From assembly GCA_016765295.1 (NCBI GenBank), contig JAESQF010000134.1:41320-105319 (forward strand): a stretch of 64,000 nucleotides of DNA. Reading direction: 5' to 3'. The notes under the pieces are model-generated. The model ran no database searches and was not told the origin of the DNA. It saw only the letters and a list, made by a program, of their open reading frames with translations. The DNA comes from Oleispira sp. Lineage in GTDB: Bacteria > Pseudomonadota > Gammaproteobacteria > Pseudomonadales > Oceanobacteraceae. The position numbers were made by a program, and so were the translations under genes. Below are positions 52,870 to 61,882 of this stretch, piece by piece (the first letter of the stretch is position 1; each line of letters begins with the position of its first letter).

Positions 52870-55800
52870 GATAGAAATCCTTCTTTATTATTTTTAGCGT
52901 CTTGCCAGCCAGCTTCCCAGCTTGAGGTAAGAACGTCGTCATTATAGGGACTAGATTTGTTCTTTTTACTGCTGCCTTGTTGAAAGCCTTGTTGGTAGGC
53001 TTCTTCAACCGAATCCGCTGTGCTTTTTTCATTGCGGATTTGATTAAAAAATTTCGAAGAGGTGTTATGAAATTGATCGAGTAGCAGGTAGCTAGCAGGC
53101 ACCAGTAATAAACTAATAAACGTGGCAAATAAAACCCCAAAGGCAAGGGATACCGCCATGGGGATTAAGAATTGTGCTTGTATGCTAGTTTCTAAAATCA
53201 GTGGGGTTAAGCCAACAAAGGTGGTTAGCGAGGTGAGCAGAATAGGGCGGAAGCGTTTTTTTCCAGCATCACAAACCGCGATAAAAACCGAGTGCCCCTT
53301 CGCTCTTTGGTTATTGATATAATCCATCAATACCAGATTGTCATTAACCACAACCCCACTGACCGCGACCATGCCAACAAAAGACCAAAGGGTTAATTCT
53401 AGATTTAACACTAGATGGCCAATCAAAGATCCCAGTAAACCAAAAGGAATGGCAAAAAGTACCAATAGAGGCTGGCTATAAGAAGAGAAAAGAATCGCCA
53501 TCATTAGGTACATAACCAGAATGGCGACGAGATAGCCTTTGGTTAATATTTTCAGAAATAATGCGATGCTTTTTTGCTGCCCCGCAGTATTCCAGCTTAT
53601 ACCGGGATGATCGTTAAGGATTTGTTCGAGTTTAGATTCTTGTAAGTCTTTTTTGATTTCAAATGCCGAGTTCTTCTTACTATCAACATAAGCACTAACC
53701 GAGACGATACGCTGTTGCTCATAACGCTTGATATGACTGCGCGCAGGTTGGTAATTGATACTGGCGATAGAGGATAAGCTAACATATTGATTATTCGCTA
53801 ACTTGATCGGTAAGTTTTCTAAATACCACATAGAAGAACGTTCATCTTCAGGTAAACCAAGCCAGACATTGATTTCATCATCTTGGGTTTGAATATTCTG
53901 TACATCACTGCCTTGGTAGGCGTTATGCACTTGGGATAATACCTGTTCCAAAGATAAATCCAAGGCGATGGCATTACTTCTTAAGGTGATATTTGCTTGT
54001 TGCTTAGCGCTGCTAATCGAGTCGCGAATATCATAGCTGCCATTATATTCAGCAAGCACTTCTTTTAACGCATCGGCGGCGCTGGTCAGTTGAGCAAGAT
54101 CATGGCCAGAGAATTCAATATTAATATCGGGCTTGGCTGGGTTTAGGCTAGCACTGAATTTAAGGTCTTCAATATCGGCTATGGATCCGGTAAGTTCGCG
54201 CCAGCGCTGCAACAGTTCTTGGCCGCTGTACTGACGGTCATTATTGCTAGATAGCTCTAGTATTACTTGCGCATTATGATCTAAATTTTTATCGAGATCT
54301 TGATTTGAAATTTTATTCTTAGGACCGATAACAGAATAGCTATGCAATATGGTCGGCGCAGTACCGACCATGGTTTCTTTGGTAAGTTGGTTCGCCGCGG
54401 TGACTAATTGCTTAATCGCGGTCTCGGTTTTATGACGAGGAGATCCTTCAGGAAAGGCGACACTGGCAATAACGACATCGGCCTCGATGGCAGCAAATAA
54501 GGCAACTCGCATCCAGCCAGTAGAAACCACGACCATAAAAACAACGAATACTAGACTAAAGCCGACGATAACCAAACCTTTGTTATGGAGAGAGTTAATC
54601 AATAATGGTTGATAGACTTTATCGATAAAAAGATCGAGATTTTTGCTAAAAATATGCTGCAGCTTAGTCAGGAAATTCTTCTTCTTTTTTGTATCTGCTT
54701 TATTACCCGATAAGTGAGCAGGTAATATATAGATAGACTCTAATAGCGAAAATATAAGGGTTAAAATGACGACAATAGGAATGGCCTGCATTAGCTTTCC
54801 TTCTGGCCCAGGTAAAAATAATAAGGGTAAGAAAGCCACTATGCTGGTAGCGATAGCAAAAAAGATAGGTTTATAAACCTGATAGGTTCCTTCTAATGCT
54901 CCTGCACTGCCATAGTTACCTAGTTGATTCTGTTGGTGAACTGATTCACCGACGACAACGGCATCATCGACGACGATTCCGAGCACTAAAATGAAAGCAA
55001 ATAATGAGATGACGTTAATCGATACATCAAAAAAAGGCATGAAAAATAAACTGCCAAAGAACGAAACTGGAATACCTAGGCTGACCCAAAAGGAAAGGCG
55101 AGCATTTAAGAATAATAGTAGTACGACAAAGAGCAGCATTAATCCGGTGAATGCGTTATCTAATAATAGGTCGATGCGGCTTTTAAAATGCTTAGAATCA
55201 TCTTGCCAAACATGTAAGTGCATATTGTCAGGTAGATGAGCAGAAGCAATATAGTGATTTATGCTTTCAGAAATATCCATAATATTTTGATCACCAATGC
55301 GATAAATATCAATGGAGACCGCAGGTTTATTATCAAAACTTGCTTGGTACTCATGGCTATAGCGATTGTCGCTGATGGTGGCAATATCTTTTAATTTAAT
55401 TTCTGCGCCATCACTATTGGATAAGATAACAATATTTTTAAAACCTTCACTGGTTTCTCGCTGCTCATTAGAGGTGATTAATACATTACCTTCTTGAGTT
55501 TTTAATAGACCACCAGGAAGCTGGCCTGATTGTTGTTTAATTAGACGGTTGATTTCAGAGAATGTTATGTCGTACTTTTCTAAATTATGAGAAGGAACAC
55601 TAATTTCTATTTTTGATTGTCTTATATCTTCGAGATCGATAATGCTGATATTGTCAAATTCGAGCAGATCTTGGCGCACCTTTCTCATTATTTTTGCGAG
55701 GTCTGCATAGTTCGAATCGCCACTGAGAATAAGTTTAGCCACTCGGTTGCGCACATTAAGTTCTTTAATTTCAGGTAGGCTGGCATCTTTTGGTAAAATG

Positions 55801-56150
55801 TCAGCGCCTTGAACTCTATTCTTTACTTCATCAAGAATATTTTTAGTCACAAAACCATCGGCAACATCTAGGGTGATCGAGCACAACCCTTCATAAGCGG
55901 TTGAAGTAAGATCGAGAGTGCCTGGTATGTCATAAATTCGTTGTTCGATAGGCTTACAGACAGTCGCTTCAACAGTTTCAACCGTGGCACCGGGTAGAGA
56001 CGTTTGGATGCCGATTCGTTCTAGGGAAACATTGGGGATAAGTTCCATGCGCATATCGGGAATAGTCATTAAACCCAATATAAATATGGAAAACATAAAC
56101 AGGTTGGCCGCAACCGGATTTTTGACAAACCATTGAATGGAATAGCGCAT
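52866..56150 (-). CDS. RND efflux permease with RMF-like C-terminal tail
   Basis: A 1094-residue RND family pump (AcrB/HAE type) with 12 helices in the usual two halves. The proton-relay pair is in GIVVDDAVVVGESV, and the second half has AVSGVVVNDNLVLMDYI. The tail is unusual. Residues about 1051-1085, AYQQGFQQGSSKKNKSSPY followed by SWEAGWQDA, resemble ribosome modulation factor (AxQxG, PY, WxxGWxxA in order), which is not normal for RND pumps. The tail faces the cytoplasm. The gene shares one base with the MFP gene and overlaps the acyltransferase gene. Export of a cassette product is inferred. Confidence 0.9.
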   Translation of the reverse strand: MRYSIQWFVKNPVAANLFMFSIFILGLMTIPDMRMELIPNVSLERIGIQTSLPGATVETVEATVCKPIEQRIYDIPGTLDLTSTAYEGLCSITLDVADGFVTKNILDEVKNRVQGADILPKDASLPEIKELNVRNRVAKLILSGDSNYADLAKIMRKVRQDLLEFDNISIIDLEDIRQSKIEISVPSHNLEKYDITFSEINRLIKQQSGQLPGGLLKTQEGNVLITSNEQRETSEGFKNIVILSNSDGAEIKLKDIATISDNRYSHEYQASFDNKPAVSIDIYRIGDQNIMDISESINHYIASAHLPDNMHLHVWQDDSKHFKSRIDLLLDNAFTGLMLLFVVLLLFLNARLSFWVSLGIPVSFFGSLFFMPFFDVSINVISLFAFILVLGIVVDDAVVVGESVHQQNQLGNYGSAGALEGTYQVYKPIFFAIATSIVAFLPLLFLPGPEGKLMQAIPIVVILTLIFSLLESIYILPAHLSGNKADTKKKKNFLTKLQHIFSKNLDLFIDKVYQPLLINSLHNKGLVIVGFSLVFVVFMVVVSTGWMRVALFAAIEADVVIASVAFPEGSPRHKTETAIKQLVTAANQLTKETMVGTAPTILHSYSVIGPKNKISNQDLDKNLDHNAQVILELSSNNDRQYSGQELLQRWRELTGSIADIEDLKFSASLNPAKPDINIEFSGHDLAQLTSAADALKEVLAEYNGSYDIRDSISSAKQQANITLRSNAIALDLSLEQVLSQVHNAYQGSDVQNIQTQDDEINVWLGLPEDERSSMWYLENLPIKLANNQYVSLSSIASINYQPARSHIKRYEQQRIVSVSAYVDSKKNSAFEIKKDLQESKLEQILNDHPGISWNTAGQQKSIALFLKILTKGYLVAILVMYLMMAILFSSYSQPLLVLFAIPFGLLGSLIGHLVLNLELTLWSFVGMVAVSGVVVNDNLVLMDYINNQRAKGHSVFIAVCDAGKKRFRPILLTSLTTFVGLTPLILETSIQAQFLIPMAVSLAFGVLFATFISLLLVPASYLLLDQFHNTSSKFFNQIRNEKSTADSVEEAYQQGFQQGSSKKNKSSPYNDDVLTSSWEAGWQDAKNNKEGFLS

Positions 56151-57334
56151 TACAATGCCTCAACAATGGCAGGTATTGTAAGTTTTTTATGTTTACCTAA
56201 ATACTTAGGTTCAACTAATAAGCCCTCAACGAGATTACTAAACGATCCCGTAACAATACGCGCTCCTAAATTAATGCCCGAAGTAACGTAAACTTGATCC
56301 TTGCCTCGATAGATAACATCAACCGGTTGGCGAGATAGGCGATCCTCTTTACTGATCGTCCATAGCTTATCTTCAGCCTGTAAACTTTCTCTTGGTAGTA
56401 TGTGCAGTTCGGTTTCTATATTGCCGGTTATTATGGCTTCGATGAAAGAACCGGGCAGTAGCGGCTTGGTTGCTAAGTTCTTTGCATCACTATTATTAAC
56501 CGTGGCTATGACATAAAGCAGCTGGTTATCATCCCTTTCTCCTTCTGTACGAGTAATTGTACCGTGCCAAATAATATCATTGTCTTGGAAGTTTTTTATT
56601 AATACTCTCGGTAAAGCATTTAAGGTTTCGGATTTTTTCTTGGAATATTGTAGACCTAACAAAGAAAGCTGGTGATCATTCAGTGGCAGTCTCACTTCGA
56701 CGGTTTCTATGCCGTAAATTTTGGCCAGCTCTTGGGTTGTTTGTAGATATTCCCCTGGATGAATTTTAGCCATTATAACCTTGCCAGTAATCGGTGCCTT
56801 GATTGAGGTTTTTTCTAACTGTTTATTGGCATACTCTAAGGCCGCGCTGGCAGCTTCAACTTGGCTATTGGCGTAGCGTAAGTGTGGGATATAAAGCGCG
56901 TAGTCAGAAGCGTTTTTACCTGCCCCTCGTTTAGCTACGCGCGCTTTAGCCTTAGTTTCATAAAATTGTAATTTAGCTTGATCTAGGCTGGATTGTTTTT
57001 GTGTAATATCGAGAATGAAAGGTTGTTGGTCTAGTTGAATAAGCAATTCATCTTGTTGAACTAATCCTCCTTTAATCAAATTTTCACTAACAAACGTAAC
57101 CAGCCCAGGCACTTCACTGGTAATATGCCGAGTTTGGGCAGGAGCTACTTTTCCGCGGCTGAATATCGGTATCGAAATTTCAGTGGATTTCGCGACGATA
57201 TAAGGAATAACCGGAAGGCTAATCTCAGTGACCGATTTCTCCGGAGTGGGCTTATTATCCATTAATAGATATATACCACCGCTTGCCAGTACAAAAAGTG
57301 CGATGAATTTTATATTGAAATTAAATGAATTCAT
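56150..57334 (-). CDS. RND membrane-fusion (periplasmic adaptor) protein
   Basis: A 394-residue HlyD/AcrA-type adaptor. One N-terminal helix (FIALFVLASGGIYLLM) anchors it. The first lipoyl half, ISIPIFSRGKVAPAQTRHITSEVPGLVTFV, is followed by a coiled-coil hairpin (about 110-170) and a second half with KTSIKAPITGKVIMAKIHPGEYL. It bridges the inner-membrane pump to an outer-membrane factor. No TolC-like gene is in the cassette, so a shared one is expected. Its last base is shared with the RND gene, and it overlaps the preceding gene by 14 bases. Confidence 0.93.
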   Translation of the reverse strand: MNSFNFNIKFIALFVLASGGIYLLMDNKPTPEKSVTEISLPVIPYIVAKSTEISIPIFSRGKVAPAQTRHITSEVPGLVTFVSENLIKGGLVQQDELLIQLDQQPFILDITQKQSSLDQAKLQFYETKAKARVAKRGAGKNASDYALYIPHLRYANSQVEAASAALEYANKQLEKTSIKAPITGKVIMAKIHPGEYLQTTQELAKIYGIETVEVRLPLNDHQLSLLGLQYSKKKSETLNALPRVLIKNFQDNDIIWHGTITRTEGERDDNQLLYVIATVNNSDAKNLATKPLLPGSFIEAIITGNIETELHILPRESLQAEDKLWTISKEDRLSRQPVDVIYRGKDQVYVTSGINLGARIVTGSFSNLVEGLLVEPKYLGKHKKLTIPAIVEAL

Positions 57335-58331
57335 TGTGATTTTTATCTTCGATTAAGTTGTTTTTCCAATCATTTAAGCATTTCTCAGTCAATGCTACGT
57401 CCTGGCAGATCATCGGATGAAGTTTTAACCCCAGAGTGAGCTGGCCATGCCACTCCATGATGCCAGTAGAAACGGGATAGTTCTTGGTGCCGATACCACA
57501 ACTGACCCAAACTTCTTCTTTATTTTCAGCAGGATTCTTCTCCCCTTGTAATGGCCAGGATCCTAAGTAGCTAAACGACCCCGCATAAAAATTCTTTTTA
57601 CTAAGGCTGTTATAAAGATAACGGATACCGGGTTTTCCAACTAGCTTACCAATATGCGCTAATTTCCAAGTGCTCCAGTGTTCTTTTAATTTGATCTTAT
57701 TCTTAATCTCTTGCTGCAGCTGCTTGGGTGTAATGTAATTATTTAAGCAGATGGTAATGCCTGATGAATAGTTGCTGGTATCACTACTAAGAGAGATAGC
57801 ACCGCGTAAATTAACGGGGTAAAACCAGTAATAATTTTGATTCCCATCGATTAAGTTTTCTGCGATGGCTTTATTTAACGTCCATACAAGAAAAGTACTA
57901 AACGCGACGCGGTTTTTCTTCGCGTTTCTTTTAATCTGTAATGTGGTTTCTTTGTCGAAGCAGGTATTAACGATGTCAGCGGCATTATCATTACTGCAGG
58001 GATAATTATTTTTCCAACGAATTGTTTTTGAAGGGGTATACGTAATATTGTTTCTTTTCTTCTCTTTTTTATCCAACTTATTCAGTTTGTAAATCTGCCA
58101 AGAACTGGGTTCTGATTTTTCACCACTTTGCGGCAAGTTATAGCAAGGATATCCTTGTTCTCTTAATATGGTTGCGATACCACCGATACCATCCATTTTA
58201 CTGTGTGAAAATGTATTCCATTGGATCTCACCACTGCTCTTGTTCATTGGGCCAATGCTCATGGCATCACTGATGCCTAATTCTTTTCTTACATCAAACC
58301 ACATGGCGATATAATCTTTAGAAGCTTTCAT
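57321..58331 (-). CDS. HxxxDG acyltransferase, divergent condensation-like
   Basis: A 336-residue protein related to the condensation/acyltransferase superfamily. The motif HSKMDG in NTFSHSKMDGIGGIATILR keeps the HxxxDG active-site pattern, though its first His is changed. The later FYPVNLRGAISLSS and ITICLNNYI segments match the second half of such enzymes. It is shorter than usual (about 420), so the N-terminal portion is trimmed. It may have lost CoA-dependent catalysis or use another acyl donor. It lies ten bases after the GNAT gene and overlaps the MFP gene by 14 bases. Confidence 0.68.
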   Translation of the reverse strand: MKASKDYIAMWFDVRKELGISDAMSIGPMNKSSGEIQWNTFSHSKMDGIGGIATILREQGYPCYNLPQSGEKSEPSSWQIYKLNKLDKKEKKRNNITYTPSKTIRWKNNYPCSNDNAADIVNTCFDKETTLQIKRNAKKNRVAFSTFLVWTLNKAIAENLIDGNQNYYWFYPVNLRGAISLSSDTSNYSSGITICLNNYITPKQLQQEIKNKIKLKEHWSTWKLAHIGKLVGKPGIRYLYNSLSKKNFYAGSFSYLGSWPLQGEKNPAENKEEVWVSCGIGTKNYPVSTGIMEWHGQLTLGLKLHPMICQDVALTEKCLNDWKNNLIEDKNHNEFI

Positions 58332-58341
58332 TGTAGGATTC

Positions 58342-59442
58342 CTATAATCGACAAGGTTCTAGATACATGAGAGAAGGTGCTGATGTGTGAGTCAAAACAT
58401 CTGGCTGCTCGCCATAACTTGCTAAATAGTGATTGCTAATAAGGCTATGGCGTTTCAGATTGTCGAGCCCTTGATGCAAGTCATCTTGTTGGTCAAGCCC
58501 TAATACTAGCGCGTCATAATCAGAGTTGCGATAATCCAACATGACTTTAGCGACTAAACTTTTTAATAATTCGGGGTCATTATCTTTGCACAAAACAGAA
58601 TGCATACTGATGTAATTACCTAAGCTTCCTGGAGCTGGCAGGTTTAAGCCGCCAAATAATTTACTACGGAAATTATTAATATGACGTAATAGTTTCATAT
58701 TACCGCTGTAAGAAAGAAATCGAGTTTGCTTGAATCCCTTTTGATCCCATACACCGGCAACGCCTATTAGCTCTTGATCGTTGAAACAAAGGTAGTAGCT
58801 GTTTAAATTTAAATTGCGATAATAGGGGTCATCACTGTCTACTTTCGAAAAATCATAGCAGGGATAAAATTGTTTTTTCTTGGCATGCTGGTCGAAGAAT
58901 GCTTGCATCAGATTAACATCGCTAGCATTTGCTTGGCGAATCGTATGCTTTGCCGGTTTCACCTTTTGATTTAATGCAATCATATGAGTGACTAATTTTC
59001 CAGCCTCATGGTAATTAGGCAAGGATAGGCGACCACTACCAACAGTATCAATAGAGGCCTTGTTTTCTTCTAATATAACGGTTTGCATCCATTCATCTTG
59101 CATTAACTCGCGATATTTTTTGAATAAACGAAACAGTATTCTTCCGCCTTTGTAGTCTTGGTGAATGCGAAGGTCATTACCATAGCGGGTTAACTGTTTC
59201 TCACCATTAACATAGACGTAGCGTTTACCGATACTAAAAGAAGCCGCTAAGCGCTGCTCATTATTATCTTCCATGAGCCACACTTCCGGCTCGCTCGTGG
59301 TTGTTTGAGTCGCATGAAAAAAATTGGGATTACGCTCAAAATTTAAGCTGATGCTCCCTTGCTGGGGTGTATCATTGATTAAGGTGAGTAGCGCCTCAGA
59401 ATCTTCTTGTTCTGCACGGCGTATATTAAAACGGGGTGTCAT
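58342..59442 (-). CDS. GNAT-fold acyltransferase
   Basis: A 366-residue protein with GNAT character in two halves. The N-terminus FNIRRAEQEDSEALLTLINDTP is a typical first strand-helix. The acetyl-CoA region is RYGNDLRIHQDYKGGRILFRLFKKYREL, near residues 90-115. The second half starts HTIRQANASDVNLMQAFFDQHAKKKQF and repeats the first GNAT unit. Double-GNAT proteins usually acylate amines. It shares ATGA with the GH3 gene upstream and lies ten bases before the next gene. Confidence 0.78.
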   Translation of the reverse strand: MTPRFNIRRAEQEDSEALLTLINDTPQQGSISLNFERNPNFFHATQTTTSEPEVWLMEDNNEQRLAASFSIGKRYVYVNGEKQLTRYGNDLRIHQDYKGGRILFRLFKKYRELMQDEWMQTVILEENKASIDTVGSGRLSLPNYHEAGKLVTHMIALNQKVKPAKHTIRQANASDVNLMQAFFDQHAKKKQFYPCYDFSKVDSDDPYYRNLNLNSYYLCFNDQELIGVAGVWDQKGFKQTRFLSYSGNMKLLRHINNFRSKLFGGLNLPAPGSLGNYISMHSVLCKDNDPELLKSLVAKVMLDYRNSDYDALVLGLDQQDDLHQGLDNLKRHSLISNHYLASYGEQPDVLTHTSAPSLMYLEPCRL

Positions 59443-61115
59443 GAGGGAACATCCGTTTTAATGATTTCTTTTTGTTCAAACTCTGCAGTAAAGGGTGCGT
59501 TCTCCCATGTAATTAGTGGCTCTACTTTAATATTACCTTTTACCATACCTTGATCAATCTTATGTTGAGCATAAAAATCGAGAGCGTCGGGCTTGATTAA
59601 AACCTTAGCGCTATTAAGCTGGCCTAGCTCTCGAGCAAGTTTATAGTGAAAGTGCTCGCATAACTGCTCTTCTAATATTCGTGATAAATTACTTTCAGTC
59701 AGCTCTTTATCGCCAGCGATTAATGTTTGGGTTGAACTGCACAGCAAGGTATAGCGAGGTTTGTCTTTATCGGTGGTAACGGGTAAGGCGATAAGAGTAA
59801 TTGGGGTGATCGTATCGAATTGGTTGAAATAGTTGATAAGTTGTATAGCAACTTCTGGAGATAACTTTTCACCAACCAAATCGGTGCCATCAATACGGCC
59901 AATGAACTCAAAACAGGGGCACAAATTGATAAATGAGGTAACAAGTAATTGATCTTTCATCGCATAGCGTAATAGACCATTACTAGAGCTGATAATAGGA
60001 CGAACGTTTTGCCCTTCTTTTAGTTCCCAACTGGTATGTATCTTATTGGTTGCTAAATCTTCGAATTCATAAAAGTGACTATTAATCGCTAATGGATATT
60101 TATTCTGGAAAGGAATGCTAATAACCCCTTCAGTGGCCCACAATCCTTTGCCTTGAAATTCACAGTGCGGGAATAGCGCATGTAACTTTTTAGCCCAGAT
60201 CTTTGATGAAGAGGTATCCCAAGCACTGATTAATGCTAAATCAGGCCAGATGGATTGAGTGAAATTTGCATCGATGACGCCATCCCATTGAGCAATTATG
60301 TTGGCTGAATCAGGACTTTTAGGACAGGGGATGCCTTTAAGACCGGAGAGATGCTCTGGCCAAACCCCCTGACTTAATACCTGCTGTAAATCATCTTTAT
60401 GCTGTTGAATAAATTGCAGTAGGCTTAAAGCAAATGTTGGGCTCCAAACCGATATGAAACTGAGGTCACGGCAGCTAAGCAGATAGCAGGCGGTTGCAAA
60501 AAATGATTCGTCAGAAGTTTCTGCTAAAGAAATTGATTCCGGCACGGCCATCGTGCCTGCCATAAATAATCGCTTCCACCAAGGTAAAAGCTGTAAATCA
60601 TTATTAATACTGGTGGTAAGTTTGTTTCTTAAGTTGCTCGGTACCCAAGATAATGACCAATAATGTTTTCCTTTTAAAAGCCCTGGATATTGCTGGTACG
60701 CATCACCAAGCCAGGGAGCGATCGCATTATCGAGTTCATTTAAGAATGCGGGTGTATAAGGAATCCATTTAATCTTTGAAGTTGAACCGCTAGTCGGTTG
60801 ATAACGCTGACAGGGCTGTTTTGTTAGAATAGACTCTTTATTTTCTTGCTGTTTGGTAATTGATTCATGCCAATATTCATAATCAGTAATCGGGACATTC
60901 TTCTGATAGTCTTGTAATAATGTATCAGCATTTAAACCATGCTTTATCGCATTTTCACTACCAGAAATATTATCAAGTATTTGCGCGAGTATATGTTTTT
61001 GCGACGACTCAACATCTAAGCTAGCACGAATTAAATCATTCTTTCCATTTAAGGATAAGCGATAAGAAGCCTGATGCATTAGACGGCTAGCTAAGCTCGA
61101 TATGGCAGATTTCAT
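59439..61115 (-). CDS. GH3-family acyl-adenylate/amide synthetase
   Basis: A 558-residue enzyme of the GH3 family, the bacterial relative of plant enzymes that adenylate a carboxylic acid and join it to an amine. The ATP loop is YQPTSGSTSKIKWIPYT (SGSTS), and the acidic/ATP motif is GLWATEGVISIP. I use ATG 61115 instead of 61193, because it lies in an ATGA overlap with the preceding gene, and the first 26 residues of the longer frame duplicate the end of that gene out of frame. The usual length is about 550-600. The acid and amine are unknown. It is a central catalyst in the cassette. Confidence 0.88.
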   Translation of the reverse strand: MKSAISSLASRLMHQASYRLSLNGKNDLIRASLDVESSQKHILAQILDNISGSENAIKHGLNADTLLQDYQKNVPITDYEYWHESITKQQENKESILTKQPCQRYQPTSGSTSKIKWIPYTPAFLNELDNAIAPWLGDAYQQYPGLLKGKHYWSLSWVPSNLRNKLTTSINNDLQLLPWWKRLFMAGTMAVPESISLAETSDESFFATACYLLSCRDLSFISVWSPTFALSLLQFIQQHKDDLQQVLSQGVWPEHLSGLKGIPCPKSPDSANIIAQWDGVIDANFTQSIWPDLALISAWDTSSSKIWAKKLHALFPHCEFQGKGLWATEGVISIPFQNKYPLAINSHFYEFEDLATNKIHTSWELKEGQNVRPIISSSNGLLRYAMKDQLLVTSFINLCPCFEFIGRIDGTDLVGEKLSPEVAIQLINYFNQFDTITPITLIALPVTTDKDKPRYTLLCSSTQTLIAGDKELTESNLSRILEEQLCEHFHYKLARELGQLNSAKVLIKPDALDFYAQHKIDQGMVKGNIKVEPLITWENAPFTAEFEQKEIIKTDVPS

Positions 61116-61882
61116 GATACTTCCACATTCAATTTTTGGGTGTTTATTTTTGTCTTTTTGAAAGGAAAAATATTTTTCCGCATAAACTGCCAAAACACTT
61201 GAACTGATACTTCACCGACGCAGGGCAACTCCGTTCCTTGGCGCCAAGAGGGATTCAAGTGTTCAAAATGTCGAATGTCAGGATGACTTTCTGTCATATC
61301 TTGAGTGATTGCAGCGACATCGTCTTTTAAGTGTTGATATTCGTCACCAAAATCTAATAACCGATGCGTTGTATTGTAAGCGCTGGGGTAAAGCTGCTGG
61401 CAATAATTATCGACAACAGATTCAAGTTTAATATTGTTTTTATCATGCCTAGGGTAATGATTAGGGAAGTTATTGGTAAGTAATAAATAGGTTTTGTAGC
61501 CCTTAGAAATTAACAACCAAAAAACAGGTGTTTTAGGTCTCTTTATCTTTATTTTTAGCAGAAGAATAGCAAATTTCTTATGCATCTCTTTATTACCCCA
61601 GTACTTTTTTTCTACTACGGTATCGCCACTAAAAACACCTATGGATTTTTTACCACCCGTTACCAAGTCAATCTCGGTCCATGTACTAAAGCCTACTATT
61701 CGATTTTCTTTTTTGTCTTGTAAAATAATGACCCCAGTCTTAGCTCCCATGTCGGTAACAAAAGTCTTCAGGTCAGCATTGTGGTAATACTGAATAAAAA
61801 TCTTATGCATCTCGAGCAACTGAGGAATTGAGACATTGTTGATTTTTCTAACGTTAGCAACAAGTTTATGTTTAATTTCCAT
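61112..61882 (-). CDS. GNAT-like acyltransferase, first gene of cassette
   Basis: A 256-residue protein resembling the N-acyltransferase fold: VIILQDKKENRIVGFSTWTEIDLV, then IGVFSGDTVVEKKYWGNKEMHKKFAILLLK and a KTPVFWLLISKGYKTYLLLT strand. I start at ATG 61882, preceded by GGAG six bases upstream, and not at the TTG 12 bases earlier. The typical GNAT Q/RxxGxG motif is not clear, so the acyl donor may differ from acetyl-CoA. It overlaps the GH3 gene in ATGA. Its 1-kb upstream gap is the only place for the operon promoter. Confidence 0.66.
   Translation of the reverse strand: MEIKHKLVANVRKINNVSIPQLLEMHKIFIQYYHNADLKTFVTDMGAKTGVIILQDKKENRIVGFSTWTEIDLVTGGKKSIGVFSGDTVVEKKYWGNKEMHKKFAILLLKIKIKRPKTPVFWLLISKGYKTYLLLTNNFPNHYPRHDKNNIKLESVVDNYCQQLYPSAYNTTHRLLDFGDEYQHLKDDVAAITQDMTESHPDIRHFEHLNPSWRQGTELPCVGEVSVQVFWQFMRKNIFPFKKTKINTQKLNVEVS

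Noticed and set aside
59439-61193. Long start of the GH3 gene (61193)
   Set aside because: The first 26 codons overlap the upstream gene out of frame, and the ATGA overlap at 61112-61115 gives a better start.
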